Of a DNA stretch of 8,887 bases, positions 1-5,608 are shown in pieces (positions within the stretch are counted from its first letter, which is position 1; the number at the start of each line of letters is the position of its first letter). Position numbers and translations under genes: made by a program. The notes under the pieces were generated by a model. The model did no database searches. It was not told the DNA's origin and was given only the letters and a program-made list of their open reading frames with translations. This stretch comes from Nitrospinaceae bacterium. Lineage in GTDB: Bacteria > Nitrospinota > Nitrospinia > Nitrospinales > VA-1. Location: contig JAJDBA010000056.1 of assembly GCA_029261675.1 (NCBI GenBank), positions 1-8,887 of the forward strand, given 5' to 3'.

Positions 1-201
1 CTTGTCGGCGAGGTTATGACCCGAAATGTCATCACAGCAGAGCAAGATTGCACCATTTTGCCGTTAATAAAAGCTTTTATTAATAATCAGATCCTTCGTC
101 TACCCATTACCCACGAGGGAAAACTGGTAGGGATTATTAGCCGCCATGATTTGTTGAAAGCCATTAACGATTCCGCACCTGAATTTCCCCTCGTTTCCTG
201 A
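1..201 (+). CDS. CBS-domain protein, 3' end only (5' truncated by window)
   Basis: Frame 1 is open from the first base to the TGA at 199-201 and gives 66 residues, so the true start lies upstream of the window. The sequence reads as the second half of a CBS pair: a GEVMTRNVITAEQD segment (typical 'V.dvMt..v.tv..d' opening), then RLPITHEGKLVGIISRHDLLKAI, whose 'lPV.d..g.lvGiit..Dll' pattern is the hallmark of the CBS fold. CBS domains bind adenosine nucleotides and act as energy or ligand sensors, either alone or attached to enzymes, channels or transporters. What precedes the domain here is unknown, so the parent protein cannot be named. An ATG at 16 is in frame but lies inside the CBS motif (the M of EVMT), so it is not the real start. 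The protein ends about 12 residues after the domain. Confidence 0.85.
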   Translation, partial: LVGEVMTRNVITAEQDCTILPLIKAFINNQILRLPITHEGKLVGIISRHDLLKAINDSAPEFPLVS

Positions 202-264
202 AAAAAATAAAGTTATTTGTTTTAGTGAGTGCAAAGCACACCGAATGGATTTAACCTGCCTGTT

Positions 265-276
265 AGAAAATTTTCT
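265..276. repeat. 12-bp perfect AT-rich palindrome upstream of the HAD gene
   Basis: AGAAAATTTTCT is a perfect palindrome that ends 18 bases before the ATG at 295. It lies in the 93-base gap between the CBS gene and the HAD phosphatase gene. It could be an operator, but AT-rich palindromes of this size also arise by chance, and I see no second copy in the window. No convincing promoter pair is visible in this gap. Confidence 0.25.
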
Positions 277-294
277 TTAAGCAAAACTTTTTAA

Positions 295-921
295 ATGACT
301 CAAACAATTAATAGCACTGCATCCTCTGAAAGGGAAGGTCTCACATGGGCTAAGGTTTCTCGCATTCTTTCTCTTCCTTTTCAACCTTCTCGGTTATCGA
401 CTTATATATCAGTAAGGAAATTTGAGGAAGTTCCTCTAGATACCCTGTCGCAGGACGGGATACAAGGAGTTCTTCTCGATGCCGATGGCACTCTTGGCCC
501 CCATCACACGCGGAGTTTTGAAAGTTCTGTCTTAGACCATGTACAAGCCATGTTGCGGCAGGGATTAAAAGTTGCAATTTATACCAACGCCGCCGAAGAT
601 CGCTTCCATAATTTTGAAGAATTGGGTGTCAAAATTGTAAATAACGTGCCGCCCAAACCAGACCGTGCTGGATTTGAAATTGCCATGAAGGAGTTTTTGG
701 GATTATCGGACCCTTCTAAAATTTGTATGATTGGCGACAACTATATTACCGATGGCGGTGCTATTGATGCCGGTATGCGTTTCATCCATGTTCAACCCGT
801 AAGAGGGAACGAACCTTTAATTCACGCTACGACCCGTTCTCTGGCTTATTTGTTCGCCCGCATTTATAAAAAAAAATCCGCCGATCACCAGCAGGCGCTC
901 ATAAAAGGGTTTACTTCTTGA
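295..921 (+). CDS. YqeG-like HAD-superfamily (subfamily IIIA) phosphatase
   Basis: This 208-residue protein has all four HAD motifs in order. Motif I is LLDADGTL, with D62 as expected nucleophile and D64 as acid/base. Motif II is YTNA with T97, motif III is K121 in NVPPKP, and motif IV is IGDNYITDGGA with D148 and D153 for Mg2+ binding. The segment before motif I (YISVRKFEEVPLDTLSQDGI) matches the lead-in of YqeG-type phosphatases, which includes a relative acting on phosphatidylglycerophosphate in yeast mitochondria (Gep4). No large cap domain is present, in keeping with type III. The substrate cannot be read from sequence; phosphatidylglycerophosphate or a nucleotide or sugar phosphate are possibilities. 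Motif I carries DGT where YqeG usually has DNT, followed by an unusual GPHHT. Residues 1-30 are unconserved-looking, and no Shine-Dalgarno precedes the ATG, but no better in-frame start is present before the conserved region. The next gene begins 45 bases downstream and may be co-transcribed. Confidence 0.8.
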   Translation: MTQTINSTASSEREGLTWAKVSRILSLPFQPSRLSTYISVRKFEEVPLDTLSQDGIQGVLLDADGTLGPHHTRSFESSVLDHVQAMLRQGLKVAIYTNAAEDRFHNFEELGVKIVNNVPPKPDRAGFEIAMKEFLGLSDPSKICMIGDNYITDGGAIDAGMRFIHVQPVRGNEPLIHATTRSLAYLFARIYKKKSADHQQALIKGFTS

Positions 922-966
922 ATGTTTACAAGAATAATAGTCTTTTATCTTTAACTACATGTACTT

Positions 967-1440
967 ATGGAAAACGAACAAATTCAGGAATATTGTCAGG
1001 AGGCATTGAAGATTTCCGAAGAAAAAGGAACTCAGAACGGACTTTCTTTTCTTGTCGGAGAAAAGTTTGGTAGGACTTTTCTACAACTTAAAAAGGCACG
1101 TCAAAAGCTTCAATTTCTTTATCCCCGTGAGGAGGCCTCTGAAGATCATCCTTTGAATAAAGGAGGGCGCGCTCTGAAAATGAGTTATGCCTTGACCATT
1201 CAGGAGCATTACAGCACCCCATTGGAGCAGGTTAAGCATTATGAACTTTTTCTACAAGAGTTCGTAACCGCAATTAGAAAGACTTTTACGACTACAGATA
1301 TTCAAAACTATTTTGATTCTTCTCCGCAGTTTGATTTTGGTGAACATGAATCTTCCGCTGAGGATATGGACTATTCAGATGTCTTACTGGAAGCCGAAGA
1401 AATTCTCGCACTGGAAGATATTAAAAGACTACTTTTATAA
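967..1440 (+). CDS. Hypothetical acidic protein, 157 residues, not recognised
   Basis: I do not recognise this protein. It is predicted mostly helical and cytoplasmic, with no signal peptide or membrane segment. The N-terminal half (about residues 1-65) is charged and amphipathic and includes a basic patch, QLKKARQKLQF. The middle (about 70-115) contains MSYALTIQEHYSTPLEQVKHYELFLQEFV. The C-terminal third is strongly acidic (EHESSAEDMDYSDVLLEAEEILALEDIKRLLL, split by S/D-rich stretches) and ends in an amphipathic leucine-rich helix that could be a docking segment. The ATG at 967 has no Shine-Dalgarno, like most genes here. It lies 45 bases after the HAD gene and 30 bases before a small membrane-protein ORF, all on the same strand, so the three may form one transcription unit. 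The lengthy open frame, its normal amino-acid mix and its fit between neighbours make it a likely real gene. Confidence 0.65.
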   Translation: MENEQIQEYCQEALKISEEKGTQNGLSFLVGEKFGRTFLQLKKARQKLQFLYPREEASEDHPLNKGGRALKMSYALTIQEHYSTPLEQVKHYELFLQEFVTAIRKTFTTTDIQNYFDSSPQFDFGEHESSAEDMDYSDVLLEAEEILALEDIKRLLL

Positions 1441-1470
1441 AAATACTCATTTTTCGCCGACAAAAATAAT

Positions 1471-1644
1471 ATGGATCAAGAACCCGAACCAATATTAAAA
1501 AAAAGAACGCGGCTGATTCTTGCATTTATAATTCTCTGCTCCGCCACTGTTCTTATATTGTTTACAGGTCCTGGGTTTAATTTTGTCTGGCAGGTTGTCC
1601 TATCAAGCGTCCTCTTCTTCTTCCTCTTCTGGCTCATAACCTAG
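1471..1644 (+). CDS. Small two-helix membrane protein, 57 residues, not recognised
   Basis: The ATG at 1471 opens a frame to the TAG at 1642-1644. The product starts with a short charged tail (MDQEPEPILKKRTR), followed by two hydrophobic segments: about residues 15-31 (LILAFIILCSATVLILF) and about 38-56 (FVWQVVLSSVLFFFLFWLI). A TGPGFN turn separates them, so it looks like a helical hairpin. The KKRTR cluster just before the first helix would favour a cytoplasmic N-terminus by the positive-inside rule, which also puts the C-terminus inside. No function can be assigned. It begins 30 bases after the acidic hypothetical gene, lacks a Shine-Dalgarno, and is followed at once by a GC-rich hairpin, which suits the end of a transcription unit. 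Hydrophobicity this clean across a whole short frame is unlikely in random DNA, but the ORF is small and needs homologues for proof. Confidence 0.5.
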   Translation: MDQEPEPILKKRTRLILAFIILCSATVLILFTGPGFNFVWQVVLSSVLFFFLFWLIT

Positions 1645-1730
1645 AGCGGCGAACCGCCGCTGGTAAAAGGTCTATTCCCGTCAAGCTGACAAGTACTATT
1701 TAGCCTTTAACTATAGGTTCGCCATTTTTT
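1645..1730 (+). terminator. Competing stem-loops with T-run, possible terminator or attenuator-like structure
   Basis: Directly after the TAG of the small membrane ORF, AGCGGCG (1645-1651) pairs perfectly with CGCCGCT (1655-1661) over a 3-base loop, giving a strong 7-bp hairpin with no T-run. Part of its left arm, GGCGAACC (1648-1655), is also the exact complement of GGTTCGCC (1716-1723), which is followed by ATTTTTT (1724-1730). Nested inside are AAAGG (1666-1670) with CCTTT (1704-1708), and GTCA (1680-1683) with TGAC (1687-1690). The local hairpin and the long stem exclude each other. The long form ends in a T-run as an intrinsic terminator does, but its loop is long. Termination of the upstream + strand genes is the simplest role. 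Confidence 0.4.
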
Positions 1731-1751
1731 CACCGGGCGTAGTCCAGCTGT

Positions 1752-1779
1752 GCGTCATCAGGGAGTGCGGCGATCCAGA
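1752..1779. repeat. Possible decayed copy of a 'GTCATTGCGAGG...GGCAATCCAGA' dispersed repeat
   Basis: The stretch contains GCGTCATCAGGGAGTGCGG followed by CGATCCAGA. It resembles the dispersed repeat that reads roughly GTCATTGCGAGG, a variable GC-rich middle, then GGCAATCCAGA, found in intergenic DNA of many bacterial genomes. The match is by memory of the consensus and is imperfect (a few bases are missing in the TTGCGA part). It lies in the convergent gap between the small membrane ORF and the - strand coiled-coil gene, a usual place for such elements. Confidence 0.3.
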
Positions 1780-1804
1780 TTTAATAACTTTCTGCTATAT
1801 CGAG

Positions 1805-2338
1805 TTAGCGAATTAACAACCAAACCACCCCCAATAGAGCTAGGGCTGACAATATAATGGATAGGAAAGCGGAGTTTTTTGCGACTGGTAATTCGTTGTC
1901 TAGTTTTTCGTTGAGAGGGGTTAATGAGTTTGCAATCGTTTTCTTAAGTTCTTCTTTAATCTCATTGAGTATTTCTATTTTCACAAACCGGGTATTTTCT
2001 GCCACCAGTTTATCGAGGTCTTCGAGGATTTTTTGAGATATCTCTGGTGTGGCTTTTTTCAATTCTTCCCGTACCGCCTCCAGACTGTCTTCGTTTAGCC
2101 GCCGCATTTTTCGGTCGATATCTTCCATCTTGGTATGGATGGCTTTCTCTACCTTGGGCGCAATATTTTCTTGAATCAGCTCCATCGAATCGCGTGCGTT
2201 TGCTAAAGATTCATGGAGATGTTCTTGGATTTCTTCTTCCAGTGCTTCTTTTCTAGACTCTACATGCTCTATCAGAATATCCAGTCGTTGTTGAATCTCT
2301 GATACTTTTCGGAATTCCTGGTTGCTCGAATCGGTCAT
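1805..2338 (-). CDS. Coiled-coil protein with a single C-terminal transmembrane anchor, not recognised
   Basis: This 177-residue protein is highly charged and almost entirely heptad-like helix from about residue 8 to 150 (for example VSEIQQRLDILIEHVE and VREELKKATPEISQKILEDL). It ends in one hydrophobic segment at about residues 158-176 (FLSIILSALALLGVVWLLI) followed by a lone Arg, which is a tail-anchor arrangement: the coiled coil should sit in the cytoplasm with only the C-terminus in the membrane. There is no signal peptide. The repeated Lys/Glu periodicity could reflect an apolipoprotein- or MCP-signalling-like helical bundle, but I cannot name a family. The start is well supported by AGGA (positions 2345-2348 on the complementary strand), 6 bases before the ATG, one of the few clear ribosome binding sites in the window. 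It is transcribed away from xerC and converges on the small membrane ORF, so it is probably monocistronic within this window. Confidence 0.75.
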   Translation of the reverse strand: MTDSSNQEFRKVSEIQQRLDILIEHVESRKEALEEEIQEHLHESLANARDSMELIQENIAPKVEKAIHTKMEDIDRKMRRLNEDSLEAVREELKKATPEISQKILEDLDKLVAENTRFVKIEILNEIKEELKKTIANSLTPLNEKLDNELPVAKNSAFLSIILSALALLGVVWLLIR

Positions 2339-2448
2339 AATTTTTCCTGTGTCTGTTTAAATCCCACCAGCAGGTTTTATTCCCCGTGGCTTACAATGCG
2401 TTATAAATAAAATTCTTTGTCTGATACCCTGTCTCCTTGCGGCGGGTT

Positions 2449-2500
2449 CGTCCATTATTAGATGGCACTAATGGAAAAAGATTGCAGATAATTATGGACG
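2449..2500. repeat. Imperfect 12-bp inverted repeat
   Basis: CGTCCATTATTA (2449-2460) and TAATTATGGACG (2489-2500) are inverted repeats that match at 11 of 12 positions, with a 28-base spacer. The flanks (GCGGGTT before, CAACGGGC after) show partial further complementarity. Inside lies a smaller perfect inverted repeat, CCATTA (2452-2457) with TAATGG (2469-2474). The layout could be a hairpin-forming element or the ends of a small relic; I see no direct-repeat target duplication around it. Confidence 0.45.
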
Positions 2501-2566
2501 CAACGGGCGACAGATTCAAATAGTAATAGAGAAGCCCCACGCTTGACTGAGCCCTTTGCATAACCC

Positions 2567-2640
2567 AGAGACCCTTCGATAGACTCAGGATGAAGTTTCG
2601 AGAGGATCTAAGGTCATGCTGAGCTTGTCGAAGCATCTCG
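2567..2640. repeat. Dispersed imperfect palindrome of the 'CTTCGACAAGCTCAGCATGAC' type
   Basis: The right arm (2614-2640) contains TCATGCTGAGCTTGTCGAAG, a sequence I recognise as a very common dispersed intergenic repeat in many bacterial genomes. The left arm (2567-2593) contains CCTTCGATAGACTCAGGATG and matches the reverse complement of the right arm at 20 of 27 positions. The 20-base centre is unrelated. The whole can fold into a long imperfect hairpin. Translated on the - strand it gives the telltale EMLRQAQHD phrase often misannotated as a protein. The right edge touches the candidate -35 box of xerC, so it may affect expression of that operon. Confidence 0.8.
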
Positions 2641-2642
2641 TC

Positions 2643-2671
2643 TTGACTTCGCTGTCGCATTCGTCTACCTT
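2643..2671 (+). promoter_or_regulatory. Candidate sigma-70-type promoter for xerC-hslV-hslU-argB
   Basis: TTGACT (2643-2648) is followed after 17 bases by TACCTT (2666-2671). The -35 box matches five of six consensus positions; the -10 box keeps only the three key bases of TAnnnT. Transcription would begin near 2678, placing the GTG at 2700 and its AAGAGG site in a leader of about 22 bases. The same TTGAC-N17-TACCTT arrangement stands before hrcA, which strengthens both calls. Confidence 0.45.
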
Positions 2672-2687
2672 TATATAGTTGATAAAT

Positions 2688-2693
2688 AAGAGG
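2688..2693 (+). promoter_or_regulatory. Ribosome binding site that decides the xerC start
   Basis: AAGAGG lies 6 bases before the GTG at 2700. An in-frame TTG at 2679 has no such site and would coincide with the predicted transcription start, so GTG 2700 is preferred. Few genes in this window have so clear a Shine-Dalgarno. Confidence 0.65.
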
Positions 2694-2699
2694 TTATTT

Positions 2700-3608
2700 G
2701 TGGAACAGTATATCAAAGAATTCACGGATTATCTGGTGGCCGAGAAAAATGCCTCGCCTCACACTTTGGAAAGTTATCTCAATGACATATCTCAGTTTGA
2801 GGATTTTCTAAAGCAGTCGGGCCATGTTGGGGAATCCTCTAAAATAGATTCTATAGATAGGTTGGCTATACGTTCTTATCTGGGGTTTTTATATGATAAG
2901 AAGTTTTCTGCTTCTACCATGCGACGAAAACTTTCTACCTTGAGTTCCTTTTTCCGTTTTCTATGTCGAGAAGGCTATTTACAAAACAACGTTGTAAAAT
3001 CCGTTCCCGCACCTAAAATGGAAAACAAGCTGCCGTCGTTTCTCTCTGTCGATGAAATGTTCCGGCTGATCGATTTGCCAGAAGGGGAAGGTTTTTTGGT
3101 TGTTCGCGATCGCGCTATGCTGGAATTATTTTACAGCACCGGTGTGAGAATCAGCGAACTGGTTTCTCTGAAAACTGGAGATATCGATAGAACCACGCAA
3201 ATGGTTAAAGTTCTGGGTAAAGGAGGCAAGGAACGTCTGTTACCTTTCGGTAAAAAATGTGTGGAGGCCTTGGACAAGTATGAAAAAGTCCGTTCTGATA
3301 AAATTATTTCTACAAAAGAGAATAGCGAATATCTTTTTCTCAATCACCGTGGCAAAGGCATTACAACTCGAGGAGTCCGGAAAATTATAGGAAAATATGT
3401 GACTACAGGTAATTTTCCTGGGAAAGTTTCGCCGCACTCCATTCGACACTCTTTTGCCACTCATTTGCTGGAAGGTGGAGCAGACCTGAGATCGATTCAG
3501 GAGTTGCTGGGGCACGCCAGCCTTTCTACGACACAAAAATACACTCACCTGACAATTGACAAACTGGTTGAAACCTACGACCAGGCTCACCCTCGCGCAA
3601 AAGAATAA
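2700..3608 (+). CDS. xerC: Tyrosine site-specific recombinase XerC (chromosome dimer resolution)
   Basis: The protein has 302 residues from the GTG, close to the roughly 298 of E. coli XerC and XerD. The N-terminal core-binding (SAM-like) domain spans about residues 1-90 and includes EFTDYLVAEKNASPHTLESY. The C-terminal catalytic domain holds the full active-site set: R150 (TGVRISEL), K174 (GKGGKER), H246 and R249 (PHSIRHSFATHLL), H272 (LLGHASL) and the nucleophile Y281 (TTQKYTHL). The spacing of these residues equals that of XerD. XerC and XerD act together at dif, with FtsK, to resolve chromosome dimers; which of the two this is rests mainly on context, since the gene directly before hslVU is usually named xerC (codV in Bacillus). 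It is not part of an integron or prophage: its neighbours are housekeeping genes. hslV follows after 42 bases with no terminator seen, so it is likely the first gene of a xerC-hslV-hslU-argB operon. Confidence 0.88.
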   Translation: MEQYIKEFTDYLVAEKNASPHTLESYLNDISQFEDFLKQSGHVGESSKIDSIDRLAIRSYLGFLYDKKFSASTMRRKLSTLSSFFRFLCREGYLQNNVVKSVPAPKMENKLPSFLSVDEMFRLIDLPEGEGFLVVRDRAMLELFYSTGVRISELVSLKTGDIDRTTQMVKVLGKGGKERLLPFGKKCVEALDKYEKVRSDKIISTKENSEYLFLNHRGKGITTRGVRKIIGKYVTTGNFPGKVSPHSIRHSFATHLLEGGADLRSIQELLGHASLSTTQKYTHLTIDKLVETYDQAHPRAKE

Positions 3609-3650
3609 TAAAATTTTTGTTTTTTCTGTGTACCAAGTACAATACCTCCT

Positions 3651-4178
3651 ATGATGCATGCAACCACAATATTAGCTGTCCGACATAAGGGCAAAATCGT
3701 TATGGGCGGGGATGGGCAAGTGAGCCTTGGAAATACCGTAATGAAACACTCTGCCAGCAAAGTGCGGCGGATTTTCAACGACAAGGTAGTCGGAGGATTT
3801 GCCGGTTCCACTGCAGATGCGTTTGCCTTATTCGGTCGTTTTGAGGAAAAACTCGAAAAGTTTCAGGGCAACCTGCATCGTTCTGCAGTCGAGATGGCTA
3901 AAGACTGGCGAACAGATAAAATGTTGCGACGACTGGAGGCAATGCTCATCGTTGCCGATAAAGAAAACTTCCTCTTATTATCAGGAACCGGAGATGTGAT
4001 TGAACCTGATGATGGTATTTTAGCCATTGGATCTGGGGGTATGTTTGCTCTTTCTGCCGCCAAAGCTTTAGTTGCTCACAGCAATCTATCTGCACGAGAG
4101 ATTGTTGAAGAAGCTATGAAAATCACAGAAACTATTTGTATTTATACCAACTCCCATCTCACGATTGAAGAGCTGTAA
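3651..4178 (+). CDS. hslV: HslV (ClpQ), peptidase subunit of the HslUV ATP-dependent protease
   Basis: This 175-residue protein is the proteasome-like threonine peptidase that forms a double-hexamer chamber capped by HslU and degrades misfolded and regulatory proteins in the cytoplasm. It begins MMHATTILAVRHKG: cleavage of the MMHA propeptide would expose T5 as the N-terminal nucleophile. In mature numbering the catalytic Lys33 corresponds to K37 (SKVRR), and the S124 region is the IGSGG loop at S128. Other family marks are GGDGQVSLGNTVMK, GFAGSTADAF, MAKDWRTDKMLRRLEAML and the ending ICIYTNSHLTIEEL. Its N-terminal HATTI is like Bacillus ClpQ, but the propeptide is short and the nucleophile is Thr as in E. 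coli. ATGs at 3651 and 3654 are adjacent and would differ by one propeptide residue. The leader has CCTCC rather than a Shine-Dalgarno, so initiation is leaderless-like or coupled. hslU follows after 3 bases. Confidence 0.97.
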   Translation: MMHATTILAVRHKGKIVMGGDGQVSLGNTVMKHSASKVRRIFNDKVVGGFAGSTADAFALFGRFEEKLEKFQGNLHRSAVEMAKDWRTDKMLRRLEAMLIVADKENFLLLSGTGDVIEPDDGILAIGSGGMFALSAAKALVAHSNLSAREIVEEAMKITETICIYTNSHLTIEEL

Positions 4179-4181
4179 CCT

Positions 4182-5600
4182 ATGAACGAAGTGACAATGA
4201 CCGAACCTCAACAAAAAAACAATGATTCGCGTGGCGAATTCATGGCCTCTTTGACTCCCAAACAAATTGTCGAGGAGTTGGATAAATTTATTGTAGGACA
4301 GAATAATGCAAAGCGTGCCGTTGCTATTGCGTTGAGGAATCGTTGGCGCAGGCAACAGCTTCCCGACTCGTTGCGCGATGAAGTGGGACCAAAGAATATT
4401 CTTATGATTGGTCCTACGGGTGTAGGAAAAACCGAGATAGCTCGACGGCTCGCTAAACTTTCCAAATCGCCTTTTATTAAGGTAGAGGCTTCCAAATATA
4501 CGGAAGTGGGTTATGTAGGCCGCGATGTAGAGTCCATGGTTCGTGATTTGGTTGAGCTTAGCAAGGGCATGATTAAAGAAGAAATGGAAGTGGAGGTCAG
4601 GGAAAAAGCTCGCGATCAAGCTATTGAAAGGTTGCTGGATCTACTTTTACCGCCGCCGCCCGGTCATGCAGGAAAAACCGAATTTGATTCTGACCCTAAT
4701 GGAAGACTGCATTACGATCAAACCCGCGAAAAGTTCAAGCAAATGTTGCAAGACGGACGATTGGACGAAAGAGAAGTCGATATTGATGTTGCTGAAAAGC
4801 GGACTCCCATGATCGATGTTGTGTCCGGTGCGGGCATGGAGGAAATGGGCAGTAATATAAAAGACATGCTCGGGTCACTGATGCCGGGCAAAACAAAAAA
4901 ACGCAAGCTTAAGGTTCCCGAAGCTTTTAAAGCGCTTTGCCAGGAAGAAGCAGAAAAATTATTAGATGAAGATACCGTTATTCAGGAAGCCATTAATCGG
5001 GTTGAGCAAAATGGCATTATCTTTATTGACGAGGTAGATAAAATTGTTGGCCGTTCAGGGCAAGGTTCAAGCGGACCTGATGTGTCGCGCGAAGGTGTAC
5101 AACGAGATCTGCTGCCTATTGTCGAAGGCTCTTCTGTGAATACAAAGTACGGAATTGTTAAAACAGATCACATTCTTTTTGTTTCTGCGGGTGCATTTCA
5201 TTCTGCCAAACCATCGGATTTGATTCCCGAGTTTCAGGGACGTTTTCCTATCCGCGTTGAACTGGACTCGCTAACCAAAGAAGATTTTATTAAAATTTTG
5301 ACGGAACCGAAAAATGCCCTCGTCAAGCAATATACAGCACTCTTAAAAGCAGAAGATGTAAATTTAACTTTTAGGGAAGATGCTATTGATCAAATCGCGG
5401 AGATGTCTGCCCAGGTCAACCAACGAACCGAAAATATTGGTGCGCGTCGCTTGCAAACGATTATGGAAAAATTTCTGGAAGATATTTCATTTGATGCACC
5501 CGATCTTGAAGAGAAAAATATAGAAATCGACGCATCTTATATCCAGGAAAAACTGAAAGACATTATTCAAGACGAAGATTTGAGTCGATACATCCTTTAA
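4182..5600 (+). CDS. hslU: HslU (ClpY), AAA+ unfoldase of the HslUV protease
   Basis: HslU binds and unfolds substrates with ATP and threads them into HslV. The N-domain TPKQIVEELDKFIVGQNNAKRAVAIALRNRWRR starts at residue 25. Walker A GPTGVGKT is at 77-84, the pore loop GYVG at 110-113, Walker B FIDE at 281-284, and sensor-2 GARR at 420-423. Between the Walker motifs lies the I-domain with GMEEMGSNIKDML, typical of HslU. The conserved SSGPDVSREGVQRDLLP segment and the C-terminal EDLSRYIL tail, which docks into HslV, are present. At 472 residues it is about 30 longer than E. coli HslU, mostly from a 20-residue polar N-terminal extension. An in-frame ATG at 4242 (MASLTPKQIV) would give the normal family length. 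I keep 4182 because GAAGAG at the end of hslV lies 9 bases before it and the two genes are only 3 bases apart. argB follows after 8 bases. Confidence 0.96.
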   Translation: MNEVTMTEPQQKNNDSRGEFMASLTPKQIVEELDKFIVGQNNAKRAVAIALRNRWRRQQLPDSLRDEVGPKNILMIGPTGVGKTEIARRLAKLSKSPFIKVEASKYTEVGYVGRDVESMVRDLVELSKGMIKEEMEVEVREKARDQAIERLLDLLLPPPPGHAGKTEFDSDPNGRLHYDQTREKFKQMLQDGRLDEREVDIDVAEKRTPMIDVVSGAGMEEMGSNIKDMLGSLMPGKTKKRKLKVPEAFKALCQEEAEKLLDEDTVIQEAINRVEQNGIIFIDEVDKIVGRSGQGSSGPDVSREGVQRDLLPIVEGSSVNTKYGIVKTDHILFVSAGAFHSAKPSDLIPEFQGRFPIRVELDSLTKEDFIKILTEPKNALVKQYTALLKAEDVNLTFREDAIDQIAEMSAQVNQRTENIGARRLQTIMEKFLEDISFDAPDLEEKNIEIDASYIQEKLKDIIQDEDLSRYIL

Positions 5601-5608
5601 GTCCTAAC

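Larger units (their letters stand above)
2339..2699. other. 361-base divergent intergenic region, repeat-rich, no gene
   Basis: This gap separates the - strand coiled-coil gene from xerC. It contains an imperfect inverted repeat at 2449-2500, a dispersed-type imperfect palindrome at 2567-2640, and a candidate xerC promoter at 2643-2671. The part at 2349-2448 holds the leader of the - strand gene; I could not find a convincing promoter for it. An 89-codon open frame on the - strand (2391-2660) is largely a translation of the repeat and has no ribosome binding site or family resemblance, so it is not called as a gene. The mix of structures suggests a patch that has received small mobile or repeat sequences. 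Confidence 0.6.

Noticed and set aside
221..240. GAGTGC half-site resembling CIRCE upstream of the HAD gene
   Set aside because: Only GTGC-AAA-GCAC pairs, the left CIRCE arm and 9-base spacer are missing.
1313..1498. 61-codon + strand frame overlapping the end of the acidic hypothetical gene and the start of the small membrane ORF
   Set aside because: It is out of frame with both, has no start signal, and its composition fits neither a soluble nor a membrane protein.
2391..2660. 89-codon open frame on the - strand in the gap before xerC
   Set aside because: Its N-terminal part is the translation of the dispersed repeat (EMLRQAQHD phrase), it has no ribosome binding site, and it resembles no protein family.
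2679..2699. TTG at 2679 as the xerC start
   Set aside because: It has no ribosome binding site and would coincide with the predicted transcription start; GTG 2700 has AAGAGG 6 bases upstream.
2700..3608. XerC-like recombinase as the integrase of a mobile element
   Set aside because: Its length, XerC/D residue spacing and the hslV-hslU neighbours fit the housekeeping enzyme; no attachment site, tRNA or phage gene is nearby.
3240..3659. 139-codon open frame on the - strand opposite xerC
   Set aside because: It is antisense to the catalytic part of xerC, cysteine-rich in a way typical of shadow frames, and without family resemblance.
4086..4619. 177-codon open frame on the - strand opposite hslV/hslU
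   Set aside because: It is fully antisense to two firmly identified conserved genes, and its sequence has no recognisable domain.
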